64,000 nucleotides of DNA. It comes from Pseudomonas anguilliseptica (GTDB taxonomy: Bacteria; Pseudomonadota; Gammaproteobacteria; Pseudomonadales; Pseudomonadaceae). The position numbers were made by a program, and so were the translations under genes. The notes under the pieces were generated by a model, which was not told the origin of the DNA, did not search any database, and worked only from the letters and a program-made list of their open reading frames with translations. Location of the stretch: contig NZ_JAEIOI010000001.1 of the NCBI RefSeq assembly GCF_021375795.1, positions 1,054,001 to 1,118,000 on the forward strand. Reading direction: 5' to 3'. Positions within the stretch are counted from its first letter, which is position 1, and the number at the start of each line of letters is the position of its first letter. Positions 38,886 to 47,754 of this stretch are shown here, piece after piece.

Positions 38886-40190
38886 GTGAAACCGGTGAAA
38901 GTAGGCATCTGTGGGCTGGGTACCGTCGGTGGCGGTACGTTCAATGTGCTCAAGCGCAACGCCGAGGAAATCGCGCGTCGTGCCGGGCGTGGTATTGAAG
39001 TGGCGCAGATTGCCCTGCGTTCGCAGAACCCGCAGTGCGACATTACCGGTACCCCCATTACCCAGGATGTCTTCGAGCTGGTTAATAACCCGGACATCGA
39101 GGTTGTTGTTGAGCTGATTGGTGGTTACACCCTGGCCAAGGAGCTGGTGCTCAAGGCCATCGACAATGGCAAGCACGTGGTCACCGCGAACAAGGCGCTG
39201 ATCGCCGTGCACGGCAATGAAATCTTCGCCAAGGCCCGTGAAAAAGGCGTGATCGTCGCCTTCGAAGCGGCGGTTGCTGGCGGTATCCCGGTGATCAAGG
39301 CGATTCGTGAAGGCCTGGCGGCCAATCGGATCAACTGGCTGGCCGGTATCATCAATGGCACGGGCAACTTCATTCTCAGCGAGATGCGCGAAAAAGGCCG
39401 TGCCTTTGCCGATGTGCTGGCCGAAGCGCAGGCGCTGGGGTATGCCGAAGCTGATCCGACCTTCGACGTTGAGGGTATCGACGCCGCGCACAAGCTGACC
39501 ATCCTGGCGTCCATCGCCTTTGGTATCCCGCTGCAGTTCGACAAGGCCTACACCGAAGGCATCACCAAGCTGACCACTGCCGACGTGAACTACGCCGAAG
39601 CGCTGGGCTATCGCATCAAGCACCTCGGTGTGGCTCGTCGCACTGACGCCGGTATCGAGCTGCGCGTACACCCGACGCTGATCCCGGCGGATCGCCTGAT
39701 TGCCAACGTCAATGGCGTGATGAACGCGGTGATGGTCAATGGCGATGCTGCAGGCAGCACGCTGTTCTACGGTGCTGGTGCTGGCATGGAGCCGACCGCG
39801 TCTTCGGTGATCGCCGATCTGGTTGACGTTGTGCGTGCGCTGACCGCTGATCCGACCAACCGTGTGCCGCACCTGGCCTTCCAGCCGGACTCGCTGTCCG
39901 ATCACCCGATTCTGCCGATCGAAGCCTGCGAGAGCGCTTATTACCTGCGCATCCAGGCCAAGGACCATCCGGGCGTGCTGGCTCAGGTGGCGAGCATCCT
40001 GTCGGCGCGTGGCATCAACATCGAGTCGATCATGCAGAAGGAAGCAGAGGAGCAGGACGGCCTGGTGCCGATGATCCTGGTCACGCATCGCGTGCTCGAA
40101 GCGCAGATCAACGAGGCCATCAGCGCACTTGAGGCGCTTGAAGATGTGGTCGGCAGCGTTGTGCGTATCCGCGTCGAGCAGCTGAACTAA
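38886..40190 (+). CDS. hom: Homoserine dehydrogenase
   Basis: 434 residues, monofunctional type with an ACT domain. The N-terminal NAD(P) motif is VGICGLGTVGGGTFNVL; the catalytic region has GGIPVIKAIREGLAANRINWLAGIINGTGNFIL. The C-terminal ACT domain (about 350-434: YLRIQAKDHPGVLAQVASIL) should bind threonine for feedback. The GTG at 38886 follows GGGGAG. thrC follows 65 nt downstream in the threonine pathway. Confidence 0.97.
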   Translation: MKPVKVGICGLGTVGGGTFNVLKRNAEEIARRAGRGIEVAQIALRSQNPQCDITGTPITQDVFELVNNPDIEVVVELIGGYTLAKELVLKAIDNGKHVVTANKALIAVHGNEIFAKAREKGVIVAFEAAVAGGIPVIKAIREGLAANRINWLAGIINGTGNFILSEMREKGRAFADVLAEAQALGYAEADPTFDVEGIDAAHKLTILASIAFGIPLQFDKAYTEGITKLTTADVNYAEALGYRIKHLGVARRTDAGIELRVHPTLIPADRLIANVNGVMNAVMVNGDAAGSTLFYGAGAGMEPTASSVIADLVDVVRALTADPTNRVPHLAFQPDSLSDHPILPIEACESAYYLRIQAKDHPGVLAQVASILSARGINIESIMQKEAEEQDGLVPMILVTHRVLEAQINEAISALEALEDVVGSVVRIRVEQLN

Positions 40191-40255
40191 TCCGCTTTTG
40201 GTCGCCGCACTTAGGCTGCGGCGGCTCTTGAAGATTCAACCGAAGGTTTGCCCCT

Positions 40256-41665
40256 ATGCGCTATATCAGTACCCGTGGCCAGGCACCGGCCCTGAATTTC
40301 GAAGACGTGCTGCTCGCCGGCCTGGCCAGCGATGGTGGCCTGTATGTACCGGAAAACCTGCCGCGTTTCACCCAGGAGGAAATCGCTTCGTGGGCCGGCC
40401 TGCCTTACCACGAGCTGGCCTTCCGCGTGATGCGCCCGTTCGTCACCGGCAGTATTCCGGATGCGGACTTCAAAAAGATCCTCGAAGAAACCTACGGCGT
40501 ATTTGCCCACAACGCTGTGGCGCCGCTGCGTCAGCTGAACGGCAATGAGTGGGTGCTGGAGCTGTTCCACGGCCCGACTCTGGCGTTCAAGGACTTTGCC
40601 CTGCAGCTGCTCGGCCGTCTGCTTGATTACGTGCTGGCCAAGCGCAATGAGCGCGTGGTGATTATGGGGGCGACCTCCGGTGATACCGGCTCGGCGGCCA
40701 TCGAGGGCTGCAAGGCCTGCGAGAACGTCGACATTTTCATCATGCACCCGCACAACCGGGTGTCCGAGGTGCAGCGCCGGCAGATGACCACCATCCTCGG
40801 CGACAACATCCATAACATCGCCATCGAAGGCAACTTCGATGACTGCCAGGAAATGGTCAAGGACAGCTTCGCTGACCAGGGCTTCCTCAAGGGTACGCGC
40901 CTGGTGGCGGTCAACTCGATCAACTGGGCGCGGATCATGGCCCAGATCGTCTACTACTTCCACGCAGCGCTGCAGCTGGGCGGTCCGGCGCGTTCCATCG
41001 CGTTCTCGGTGCCCACCGGTAACTTCGGCGACATCTTCGCAGGCTACTTGGCGCGCAACATGGGCCTGCCGATCAGCCAGCTGATCGTCGCGACCAACCG
41101 CAACGACATCCTGCACCGCTTTATGAGCGGCAATCAGTACGTCAAGGAAACCCTGCACCCAACCCTGTCGCCGTCGATGGATATCATGGTCTCGTCGAAC
41201 TTCGAGCGACTGCTGTTCGACCTGCACGGCCGTAACGGTGCGGCGATTGCCGAGCTGATGGCCACCTTCAAGCAGGGTGGCGGTTTCAGTGTCGATCAGG
41301 ATCGCTGGACCGAAGCGCGCAAGCTGTTCGATTCTCTGGCGGTGGACGATGCGCAGACCTGCGAAACCATCACCGAGGTGTTCAACGAGTGTGGCGAGCT
41401 GCTCGATCCGCATACGGCGATCGGCGTGCGTGCCGCCCGTGAGTGCCGTCGCAGCCTGGCTACGCCGATGGTCATCCTCGGTACCGCGCACCCGGTTAAA
41501 TTTCCGGAAGCCGTGGAGAAGGCCAATGTCGGTCAGGCGCCTGCATTGCCGGCGCACCTGGCGGATCTGTTCGAACGTGAAGAGCGTTGCACCGTGCTGG
41601 CCAATGACCTGAAAACCGTACAGGCCTTTGTGGCCCAGCATGGTAACCGCGGCAAGCCGCTGTAA
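40256..41665 (+). CDS. thrC: Threonine synthase
   Basis: 469 residues, PLP-dependent. It converts O-phosphohomoserine to threonine. The PLP lysine is K112 in GPTLAFKDFALQ, and the phosphate-loop motif MGATSGDTGSAAIEG follows. The N-terminus MRYISTRGQAPALNFEDVLLAGLASDGGLYVP is the long-form ThrC start. Co-transcribed with hom; ended by a strong terminator. Confidence 0.98.
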   Translation: MRYISTRGQAPALNFEDVLLAGLASDGGLYVPENLPRFTQEEIASWAGLPYHELAFRVMRPFVTGSIPDADFKKILEETYGVFAHNAVAPLRQLNGNEWVLELFHGPTLAFKDFALQLLGRLLDYVLAKRNERVVIMGATSGDTGSAAIEGCKACENVDIFIMHPHNRVSEVQRRQMTTILGDNIHNIAIEGNFDDCQEMVKDSFADQGFLKGTRLVAVNSINWARIMAQIVYYFHAALQLGGPARSIAFSVPTGNFGDIFAGYLARNMGLPISQLIVATNRNDILHRFMSGNQYVKETLHPTLSPSMDIMVSSNFERLLFDLHGRNGAAIAELMATFKQGGGFSVDQDRWTEARKLFDSLAVDDAQTCETITEVFNECGELLDPHTAIGVRAARECRRSLATPMVILGTAHPVKFPEAVEKANVGQAPALPAHLADLFEREERCTVLANDLKTVQAFVAQHGNRGKPL

Positions 41666-41686
41666 CGGTCACTGCGTCCATAAAAG

Positions 41687-41713
41687 AACGGCACCCGCGT
41701 GGTGCCGTTTTTT
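41687..41713 (+). terminator. Intrinsic terminator after thrC
   Basis: Perfect 9-bp stem AACGGCACC (41687-41695) with GGTGCCGTT (41701-41709), five-base loop and T-run to 41713. It lies 12 nt from the convergent thpR stop. Confidence 0.95.
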
Positions 41714-41724
41714 ATGGGCGCAGG

Positions 41725-42363
41725 TTAAGTGCCGAGGCTGAAGGACTGGCGCACGCACAAGGGGCTGAACAACTGGCGTGCCCGGTAGTGGGCAAATTGC
41801 AGGCTGTTGACCGGCAGCCAGCGTGACTGTTCTTCTGCCAGCTCAGCCAGGCGTGCGCGCATCAGGGTGGTGTCTACACGCTGGCGATACAGGCCGAGGG
41901 TGATGTGCGCGTGATAGGGGCTTTGCCGCACCTCTTGGCTGTGCTCGCTCAATAAGGTGCGCCAATGCTGCAACTGGCCCGAGGGGTCGCTGACCGGCAA
42001 GAAGGCGGCGCTGGCAAAGCTGTCAGGCTGGCCAATCTGTAGTGTCAGCGGGTGGCGAGAAGCGCGTCCGATCGCCTTGAATTGCTGCTGGCGTTGTCGC
42101 TTGCTGATGTCATCATGGTGCCGCGCCCGGCCGCTGATAAAGCCGCAAACAAAGACCGTGATGTGCGCCTGACGGCGTCCGGGCGGGTGCAACCAGTCGC
42201 TAAGCGCATGTTGCAGGCGGGTGATATGCGCCAGCAGGTGCGGGCATTGCACGGGCAGTACCCAGGCGGCATAACGGCTTCTCCCCAGGTGCCACTCGGG
42301 GTAATCGCGCTGCTCCGTGATCAGGCTGTGCGCAGGGCTGGTGAGTGGATCGGAAATCAGCAC
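41725..42363 (-). CDS. thpR: RNA 2',3'-cyclic phosphodiesterase (2'-5' RNA ligase family, ThpR)
   Basis: 212 residues, 2H phosphoesterase superfamily. The two HxTx motifs are both present: H67-I-T69 (HITVFV) and H153-I-T155 (HAHITLGLYR). The family opens 2',3'-cyclic phosphates on RNA and can ligate 2'-5'. The start is a GTG at 42363, three nt after the stop of the CoA transferase gene, so the two form a unit; another start further in is possible. Confidence 0.88.
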   Translation of the reverse strand: MLISDPLTSPAHSLITEQRDYPEWHLGRSRYAAWVLPVQCPHLLAHITRLQHALSDWLHPPGRRQAHITVFVCGFISGRARHHDDISKRQRQQQFKAIGRASRHPLTLQIGQPDSFASAAFLPVSDPSGQLQHWRTLLSEHSQEVRQSPYHAHITLGLYRQRVDTTLMRARLAELAEEQSRWLPVNSLQFAHYRARQLFSPLCVRQSFSLGT

Positions 42364-42366
42364 GAC

Positions 42367-43566
42367 TCAAATCGCGCCCTGACGTTTCAGCTCGGCGATT
42401 TGCGCCTCGCTGTAGCCCAGCGCAAGCAGCACGGTTTGGTTGTGTTCGCCGAGAGTGGGGCCGACCCATTCCACCGCACCGGGTGTGTCACTGAGTTTGG
42501 GCACGATGCCCGGCATTTTGAAGGCCTTGCCGTCAGGCAGCTTGGCCGCAAGCAGCATCTCGCGGGCGAGAAATTGCGGGTCGTGGAACATGTCTTCGGC
42601 GCTGAAAATGCGGCTGGCGGGCACGTCGGCCTGATTCAGGGTGGTCAGTACCTGCTCCAGTGGCAGTGCGCCAACCCAGCGATCGATCACGCCATACAGC
42701 TCATCGCGTCGCGCATCGCGGCCGTCATTGCTAGCCAGTGTCGCATCGTCGGCCAGATCCTGGCGGCCGATGGCCTGCATAAAACGTTTGAAGATTGCAT
42801 CGCCGTTGGCGCCGATCTGGACATGTTTGCCGTCGGCACTGGTGTGGATTGAGGAGGGCGTGATGCCGGGCATGATGTTGCCGGTGCGCTCGCGGATAAA
42901 ACCGAACACGTCGAACTCCGGCACCATGGACTCCATCATGGCGAAGATCGCCTCATACAGCGCCACGTCCACCACCTGACCGCTGCCGCCGTTCACTTCG
43001 CGGTGACGCAACGCCATCAGCGCGCCGATCACGCCCCATAGCGCGGCAATTGAGTCGCCAATGCTGATGCCGGTGCGCACCGGTGGGCGATCCTCGAAGC
43101 CAGTGATATAGCGCAGCCCGCCCATGGATTCGCCCACGGCGCCGAAGCCCGGTTGATCCTTCATTGGGCCGGTCTGGCCGAAACCGGACAGGCGCACCAT
43201 CACTAGCTTGGGATTGAGTGCATGCAGCACCTCCCAGCCCAAACCGAGCTTTTCCAGCACGCCGGGGCGGAAGTTCTCAATCAGAATGTCCGCCTCGCTG
43301 AGCAGTTTCTTCAGCACTTCGCGCCCGGCCTCATGCTTGAGGTTGAGGGTGATCGACTGCTTGTTACGCGCTTGTACAAACCACCACAGCGACGTGCCCT
43401 CGTACAGCTTGCGCCACTTGCGCAGCGGGTCACCACCATCCGGTGATTCGACCTTGATCACCTCGGCACCGAATTCAGCGCAAATACGTGAGGCGAAAGG
43501 CCCGGCGATCAGGGTGCCGAGCTCGATCACTTTCAGGCCGGTGAGGGGTTTGCTGGGCAGCTGCAT
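42367..43566 (-). CDS. Class III CoA transferase (CaiB/BaiF family)
   Basis: 399 residues. The family pattern is clear: GLKVIELGTLIAGPFASRICAEFGAEVIKVE at the N-terminus, SITLNLKHEAGREVLKKLL, ENFRPGVLEKLG, and the catalytic Asp in GISIGDSIAALWG. It moves CoA between carboxylic acids; the particular acid cannot be told. I choose the ATG at 43566 (MQLPSKPLTG), preceded by TGGAAA; the ATG at 43581 has no ribosome binding site. Paired with thpR only by position. Confidence 0.9.
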   Translation of the reverse strand: MQLPSKPLTGLKVIELGTLIAGPFASRICAEFGAEVIKVESPDGGDPLRKWRKLYEGTSLWWFVQARNKQSITLNLKHEAGREVLKKLLSEADILIENFRPGVLEKLGLGWEVLHALNPKLVMVRLSGFGQTGPMKDQPGFGAVGESMGGLRYITGFEDRPPVRTGISIGDSIAALWGVIGALMALRHREVNGGSGQVVDVALYEAIFAMMESMVPEFDVFGFIRERTGNIMPGITPSSIHTSADGKHVQIGANGDAIFKRFMQAIGRQDLADDATLASNDGRDARRDELYGVIDRWVGALPLEQVLTTLNQADVPASRIFSAEDMFHDPQFLAREMLLAAKLPDGKAFKMPGIVPKLSDTPGAVEWVGPTLGEHNQTVLLALGYSEAQIAELKRQGAI

Positions 43567-43663
43567 CGGGTTTCCATCCATCTGGCAGAGTGCGTGACTC
43601 TAACGTGAGCAGGCGGCATCGGGTAGACTTGCTGGCTTATTCGATCAGTCAAGAAACCCATCC

Positions 43664-44203
43664 ATGGCCCTGCCGTCTACCACCTACAAAATCGAGCTGA
43701 ACCTCACTGACATGGACCGCAGCGTCTATGAAAACCTGCGTTTCACCGTGGCCCGTCACCCTTCGGAAACCGAAGAGCGCCTGGCAGCGCGGTTGGTAGC
43801 CTATGCCTTGTTCTATCACGAGCACCTGGCGTTCGGTCGCGGCCTGTCGGATGTGGATGAGCCGGCGCTGTGGGAAAAGAGCCTGGATGACCGTGTGCTG
43901 CACTGGATTGAAGTCGGCCAGCCGGACAGCGAGCGCATCACCTGGTGCTCGCGGCGTACCGAGAAGTTCAGCCTGGTGGCCTACGGCAACCTGCGCGTAT
44001 GGCAGACCAAGGCGCTCGATCCGGTGCGCAGCCTGAAAAATATCAACGTCGTTGCCCTTGATCAGGAGGCCCTGGCCAAGCTGGCGCTGGATATGCCGCG
44101 TTCGCTGAACTGGAGCGTGATGATCAGCGATGGCGAGCTGTTCGTCACCGATGAGCGCGGCCAGCATGAGCTGCCTATTGAGTGGTTGGCTGGCGAGCGC
44201 TGA
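43664..44203 (+). CDS. yaeQ: YaeQ family protein
   Basis: 179 residues. MALPSTTYKIELNLTDMDRSVYENLRFTVARHPSET is the YaeQ signature start, and WIEVGQPDSERI and KFSLVAYGNLRVWQTK further on match the PD-(D/E)XK-like fold of the family. Role unknown; it was once thought to compensate RfaH loss. A REP doublet lies directly downstream. Confidence 0.93.
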   Translation: MALPSTTYKIELNLTDMDRSVYENLRFTVARHPSETEERLAARLVAYALFYHEHLAFGRGLSDVDEPALWEKSLDDRVLHWIEVGQPDSERITWCSRRTEKFSLVAYGNLRVWQTKALDPVRSLKNINVVALDQEALAKLALDMPRSLNWSVMISDGELFVTDERGQHELPIEWLAGER

Positions 44204-44210
44204 GCTTTTC

Positions 44211-44271
44211 TGTAGGAGCCAGCCTGCTGGCGATGTGGGGGGCCATGATCGCCAGCAAGCTGGCTCCTACA
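44211..44271. repeat. REP doublet (REPIN), copy 1
   Basis: Outer arm TGTAGGAGCCAGC...CTGGCGAT (44211-44234) and its near-perfect inverse ATCGCCAGC...GGCTCCTACA (44248-44271), 13-bp loop. This is the Pseudomonas REP type mobilised by RAYT (TnpA_REP) transposases. A second copy is at 55805-55874. Confidence 0.9.
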
Positions 44272-44300
44272 AAACCCGTCCTTCATGACAAAGAATGCCC

Positions 44301-46013
44301 ATGCGTATCGAATCCCGCCCGTTGCCCGAAACCCTGCCTGACCTGGGCGCGCTACCGCCATTGCTGACCCGTCTGTATGCCGCCCGTGGTGTGCAATCCG
44401 CTGCTGAGCTGGATAAGGGCTTGGCGCGGCTGATTCCCTATCAGCAGCTCAAGGGTATGGGCGCGGCGGTCGATTTGCTGGTGTTGGGGCTGCAGCACGG
44501 CCAGCGCATGCTGATTGTCGGCGACTTCGATGCTGATGGCGCCACCGCCAGCACGGTTGGCGTATTGGGCCTGCGTATGCTCGGCGCAGCGCACGTCGAT
44601 TATCTGGTGCCCAATCGTTTCGAATACGGCTACGGCCTGACCCCGGAAATCGTCGCGGTGGCGCTGGAGCGCGAGCCTCAGCTGTTGATCACTGTGGATA
44701 ACGGTATTTCCAGCGTCGAAGGTGTGGCGGCGGCCAAGGCAGCGGGTTTGATGGTGCTGGTCACCGATCACCACTTACCCGGTGCCGAGTTGCCGGCGGC
44801 GGATGCCATCGTCAACCCGAATCAGCCGGGCTGTGAGTTTCCCAGCAAAGCGTTAGCCGGCGTTGGCGTGATGTTCTACGTGTTGCTGGCGCTGCGTGCT
44901 CGGTTGCGTGACATGGGTTGGTTTACTGCGCAGCGACCGGAGCCGAATCTCGGCGAGCTGCTGGATCTGGTGGCCTTGGGCAGCGTCGCCGACGTGGTGC
45001 CGCTTGATGCCAACAACCGTATTTTGGTGCATCAGGGCCTGGCGCGAATCCGCGCTGGGCGTGCGCGGCCTGGACTGCGGGCGATTTTGGAGGTGGCCGG
45101 GCGCGATCATCGGCGCATTACGTCCACGGATCTGGGTTTTATCCTCGGGCCTCGCCTGAATGCCGCGGGTCGGCTGGACGATATGGCGCTGGGCATCGAG
45201 TGCCTGCTGTGCGAGGACGAGGCGCTGGCCCGTGACATGGCCGTGCAGCTGGATCAGCTTAATCAGGATCGCAAGGCCATCGAGCAGGGCATGCAGCGCG
45301 AGGCGCTAGCCCAGCTCAAGGACCTGCCTTTGCAAGACATGCCCTTTGGTCTGTGCCTGTTCGAGCCAGACTGGCACCAGGGGGTGATCGGTATTCTCGC
45401 CTCACGGATGAAAGAGCGTTATCACCGCCCGACCGTCGCCTTTGCCGATGCAGGTGATGGCGTACTGAAGGGCTCGGCACGTTCGGTGCCGGGTTTTCAT
45501 ATTCGTGATGCACTGGATGCGGTCGCCGCCAAGCATCCTGAGCTGATCAGCAAGTTCGGTGGGCATGCCATGGCGGCCGGGCTGTCACTGCCACAGGCGA
45601 ATTTTGCAGCTTTTGCAGCGGCCTTTGATGCCGAAGTACGTCGCCAGCTGTGTGAGGATGACCTGACCGGTCGTTTGCTATCCGATGGTGCCCTGTCCAT
45701 CGAAGAGTTTCATCTGCCGTTGGCCAAGGAACTGCGCAATGCCGGGCCTTGGGGCCAGCATTTTCCCGAGCCGCTGTTTCATGGCGTATTTCAGCTGGTG
45801 CAGCAGCGCGTGGTTGGCGAGCGACATCTCAAGGTGGTGCTGAAAAGCGAGTGCGGCAGCGTACAGCTCGATGGCATTGCCTTTGGTGTGGATCGCGATA
45901 TCTGGCCGAACCCGACGGTGCGCTGGGTTGAACTGGCCTACAAACTGGACGTCAATGAATACCGTGGGCAGGAAAGCGTGCAGTTACTGATCGCTCATAT
46001 CAGCCCGCGCTGA
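44301..46013 (+). CDS. recJ: Single-stranded-DNA exonuclease RecJ
   Basis: 570 residues, DHH superfamily. Motif I is D75-F-D77-A-D79 (LIVGDFDADGATAS) and the DHH motif is D156-H-H158; the DHHA1 domain contains GSARSVPGFHIRDAL and FGGHAMAAGLSL. It degrades ssDNA 5' to 3' in RecFOR recombination and mismatch repair. The ATG at 44301 (MRIESRPLPE) has AAAGAA upstream; the ATG two codons earlier (44295) is the alternative. It is convergent with lapG, 2 nt apart. Confidence 0.97.
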   Translation: MRIESRPLPETLPDLGALPPLLTRLYAARGVQSAAELDKGLARLIPYQQLKGMGAAVDLLVLGLQHGQRMLIVGDFDADGATASTVGVLGLRMLGAAHVDYLVPNRFEYGYGLTPEIVAVALEREPQLLITVDNGISSVEGVAAAKAAGLMVLVTDHHLPGAELPAADAIVNPNQPGCEFPSKALAGVGVMFYVLLALRARLRDMGWFTAQRPEPNLGELLDLVALGSVADVVPLDANNRILVHQGLARIRAGRARPGLRAILEVAGRDHRRITSTDLGFILGPRLNAAGRLDDMALGIECLLCEDEALARDMAVQLDQLNQDRKAIEQGMQREALAQLKDLPLQDMPFGLCLFEPDWHQGVIGILASRMKERYHRPTVAFADAGDGVLKGSARSVPGFHIRDALDAVAAKHPELISKFGGHAMAAGLSLPQANFAAFAAAFDAEVRRQLCEDDLTGRLLSDGALSIEEFHLPLAKELRNAGPWGQHFPEPLFHGVFQLVQQRVVGERHLKVVLKSECGSVQLDGIAFGVDRDIWPNPTVRWVELAYKLDVNEYRGQESVQLLIAHISPR

Positions 46014-46015
46014 GC

Positions 46016-46678
46016 CTAGCTCTGCGGTAATGGCGTGGCCGAACCATCGGCCATGGCCCGCTCGCTCAGCTCATTCCAGCGTGCGAGAAACTCGGGTGGC
46101 TGGCTGACGCGCTGCGGGTTTTTCGCCAGAAACACGCCGTGGTTGTTGAATGAATACACCGGTAGCAGATCCTGGCGCTCGCTGGCCGGGCGGATGCGTG
46201 GGTCGAGGTTGTCGAGAATCAGCGGTTGTGCGCTGGGCGTCGGGTAGTAGGCCAGTACCATATGTGCCTGCTGAGCGCTAAGCGCCTTGACGAAGGTCAG
46301 GCGCAGTTTTTCGCTGGGTACGCCCATGCGCACCAGGCTGAAGTATTTGGCGATGGCAAAATCTTCACAGTCCCCTTTTCCCAGGCTCAGCGTTTGCGCG
46401 GGGGTGGCCCAGTAATCATCTGCGCCCCAGGCCTGCTGGTCGCTGACGAAGCTGATCGAGCGATTGATGAAGTGGTTGACCCGCTCCAGCTGTTCGCGCT
46501 CCTCGTCACCTGCTGAGTTGTCGAGCAGGCTGAGCCAACTGGCCAGGCGGGCGTCACTCAGTGCCGTCGCCAGGGCGCTGGGCTGCGGTGGGGTCGCATC
46601 AGCCACCAGCAACGGGCTGAACAGCCAGCAACTGGCAAGCAGGCTGCGTAGCAGGCGATGTGCGGTGGAATGCGCCAT
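46016..46678 (-). CDS. LapG-like periplasmic cysteine protease (orphan, no lapD beside it)
   Basis: 220 residues with a signal peptide (AHRLLRSLLASCWLFSPLLVADA). The bacterial transglutaminase-like cysteine peptidase (C93) triad is in order: C104 (GKGDCEDFAIAKYFSL), H139 (QQAHMVLAYY) and D156 (LILDNLDP). In LapD/LapG systems this protease cuts the adhesin LapA unless LapD, bound to c-di-GMP, holds it. Here neither lapD nor an adhesin gene is near. I choose the ATG at 46678, preceded by AGAGA and giving the signal peptide; the frame runs to 46741 without a good ribosome binding site. Divergent from the DUF533 gene. Confidence 0.88.
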   Translation of the reverse strand: MAHSTAHRLLRSLLASCWLFSPLLVADATPPQPSALATALSDARLASWLSLLDNSAGDEEREQLERVNHFINRSISFVSDQQAWGADDYWATPAQTLSLGKGDCEDFAIAKYFSLVRMGVPSEKLRLTFVKALSAQQAHMVLAYYPTPSAQPLILDNLDPRIRPASERQDLLPVYSFNNHGVFLAKNPQRVSQPPEFLARWNELSERAMADGSATPLPQS

Positions 46679-46943
46679 GGGCGAAGTCTCTGGCGTCGGC
46701 TCTTGATAGCCTTTTGCCGTAGTGTTTTTCCGAAGTGCCATCCTATCGGCGCCAAATATAGAACGACCATGGCGAAAGTGTGACCGTGACCACTCTTTGA
46801 CAGGTTTTGTGACGACTAACCGACGAACAGTCGCTTTTACCTGTGTTTGGCAATCTTTCGAAGCACACTGGCGTTAGGTTGAGGCAAACCTTGCTCTCTA
46901 GAATCGGTCTGTCTTGCCACACCATGTTTAGGGAGCGCGCGTC

Positions 46944-47669
46944 ATGAATACCCGTGGATTGCTTGATCAATTGCTGAAATCCGGCCAGGACCTGTTGCAG
47001 CAGAAGTCCGGTGGTGCCTCCGCCGGCGGCCTGGGTGGTTTGCTGGGTGGTGTGGCTAAAGGCGGGCAGGGTGGCGACCTTGGCACCTTGCTCAAGGGCG
47101 CTGGCGGCGGGGCGCTAGCTGCCGGTGCGCTAGGGTTGCTGCTCGGTAACAAGAGTGCGCGCAAGATGGGCGGCAAAGCCCTGACCTATGGCGGGCTGGC
47201 GGCGCTTGGGGTGGTGGCCTACAAGGCCTACAGCAATTGGCAGGCGCAGCAGGCCAGTGCGCCGCAGGCCGAGCCGCAAACCCTGGACCGTCTGCCTGCT
47301 CCGCAGGCCGAGTTGCACAGCCAGGCGATTCTCAAGGCGCTGGTCGGTGCCGCCAAGGCTGATGGGCATGTCGATGCCCGTGAACGGCAACTGATCGAGG
47401 GTGAACTGGTCAAGCTGACTCAGGATGCCTCACTGCAACATTGGTTGCAGGCCGAACTGAACAAGCCGCTGGACCCCGCTGAGATTGCCCGTGCAGCGAG
47501 TACACCGGAAATGGCTGCGGAAATGTACGTGGCCAGTGTGCTGATGGTGGATGAGGAGCATTTTATGGAGCGCGCCTACCTGGAAGAGCTGGCTCGTCAG
47601 CTCAAGCTGGACCCGGCGCTTAAGCGCGAGCTTGAAGCACAGGTGCGCCAGGAGCTGGTACAGGGCTAA
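46944..47669 (+). CDS. DUF533 (YebE-like) protein with a TerB-like domain
   Basis: 241 residues. The N-terminal part is Gly-rich (GGASAGGLGGLLGGVAKGGQGGD) with a hydrophobic segment (about 53-67, ALAAGALGLLLG), then a TerB-like helical domain (about 125-235: ILKALVGAAKADGHVDARERQLIEGEL). TerB-like domains have an acidic metal-binding face. E. coli YebE responds to envelope stress; function unknown. AGGGAGCG precedes the ATG. A GTACAGG/CCTGTAC stem (47658-47677) spans the stop codon. Confidence 0.87.
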   Translation: MNTRGLLDQLLKSGQDLLQQKSGGASAGGLGGLLGGVAKGGQGGDLGTLLKGAGGGALAAGALGLLLGNKSARKMGGKALTYGGLAALGVVAYKAYSNWQAQQASAPQAEPQTLDRLPAPQAELHSQAILKALVGAAKADGHVDARERQLIEGELVKLTQDASLQHWLQAELNKPLDPAEIARAASTPEMAAEMYVASVLMVDEEHFMERAYLEELARQLKLDPALKRELEAQVRQELVQG

Positions 47670-47717
47670 GCCTGTACGGCTGAGTTGAGGGTTCTGGCCG
47701 CTGCCCGGCGGCCTCCC

Positions 47718-47723
47718 TATAAT
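47718..47723 (+). promoter_or_regulatory. Perfect -10 element upstream of the helical periplasmic protein gene
   Basis: TATAAT, 31 nt before the ATG at 47755. No matching -35 at 16-18 bp, so an activator may be needed or another sigma factor involved. Confidence 0.4.
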
Positions 47724-47754
47724 CGGCGTTTTTCCCGCAATGGATGGATGCCCG

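Noticed and set aside
44211..44271. CRISPR repeat or intrinsic terminator
   Set aside because: It is a single inverted doublet without spacers, has no T-run, and recurs at 55805 with REP-type arms.
46879..46904. Promoter TTGAGG/TAGAAT upstream of the DUF533 gene
   Set aside because: The spacer is only 14 bp, too short for a sigma-70 promoter.
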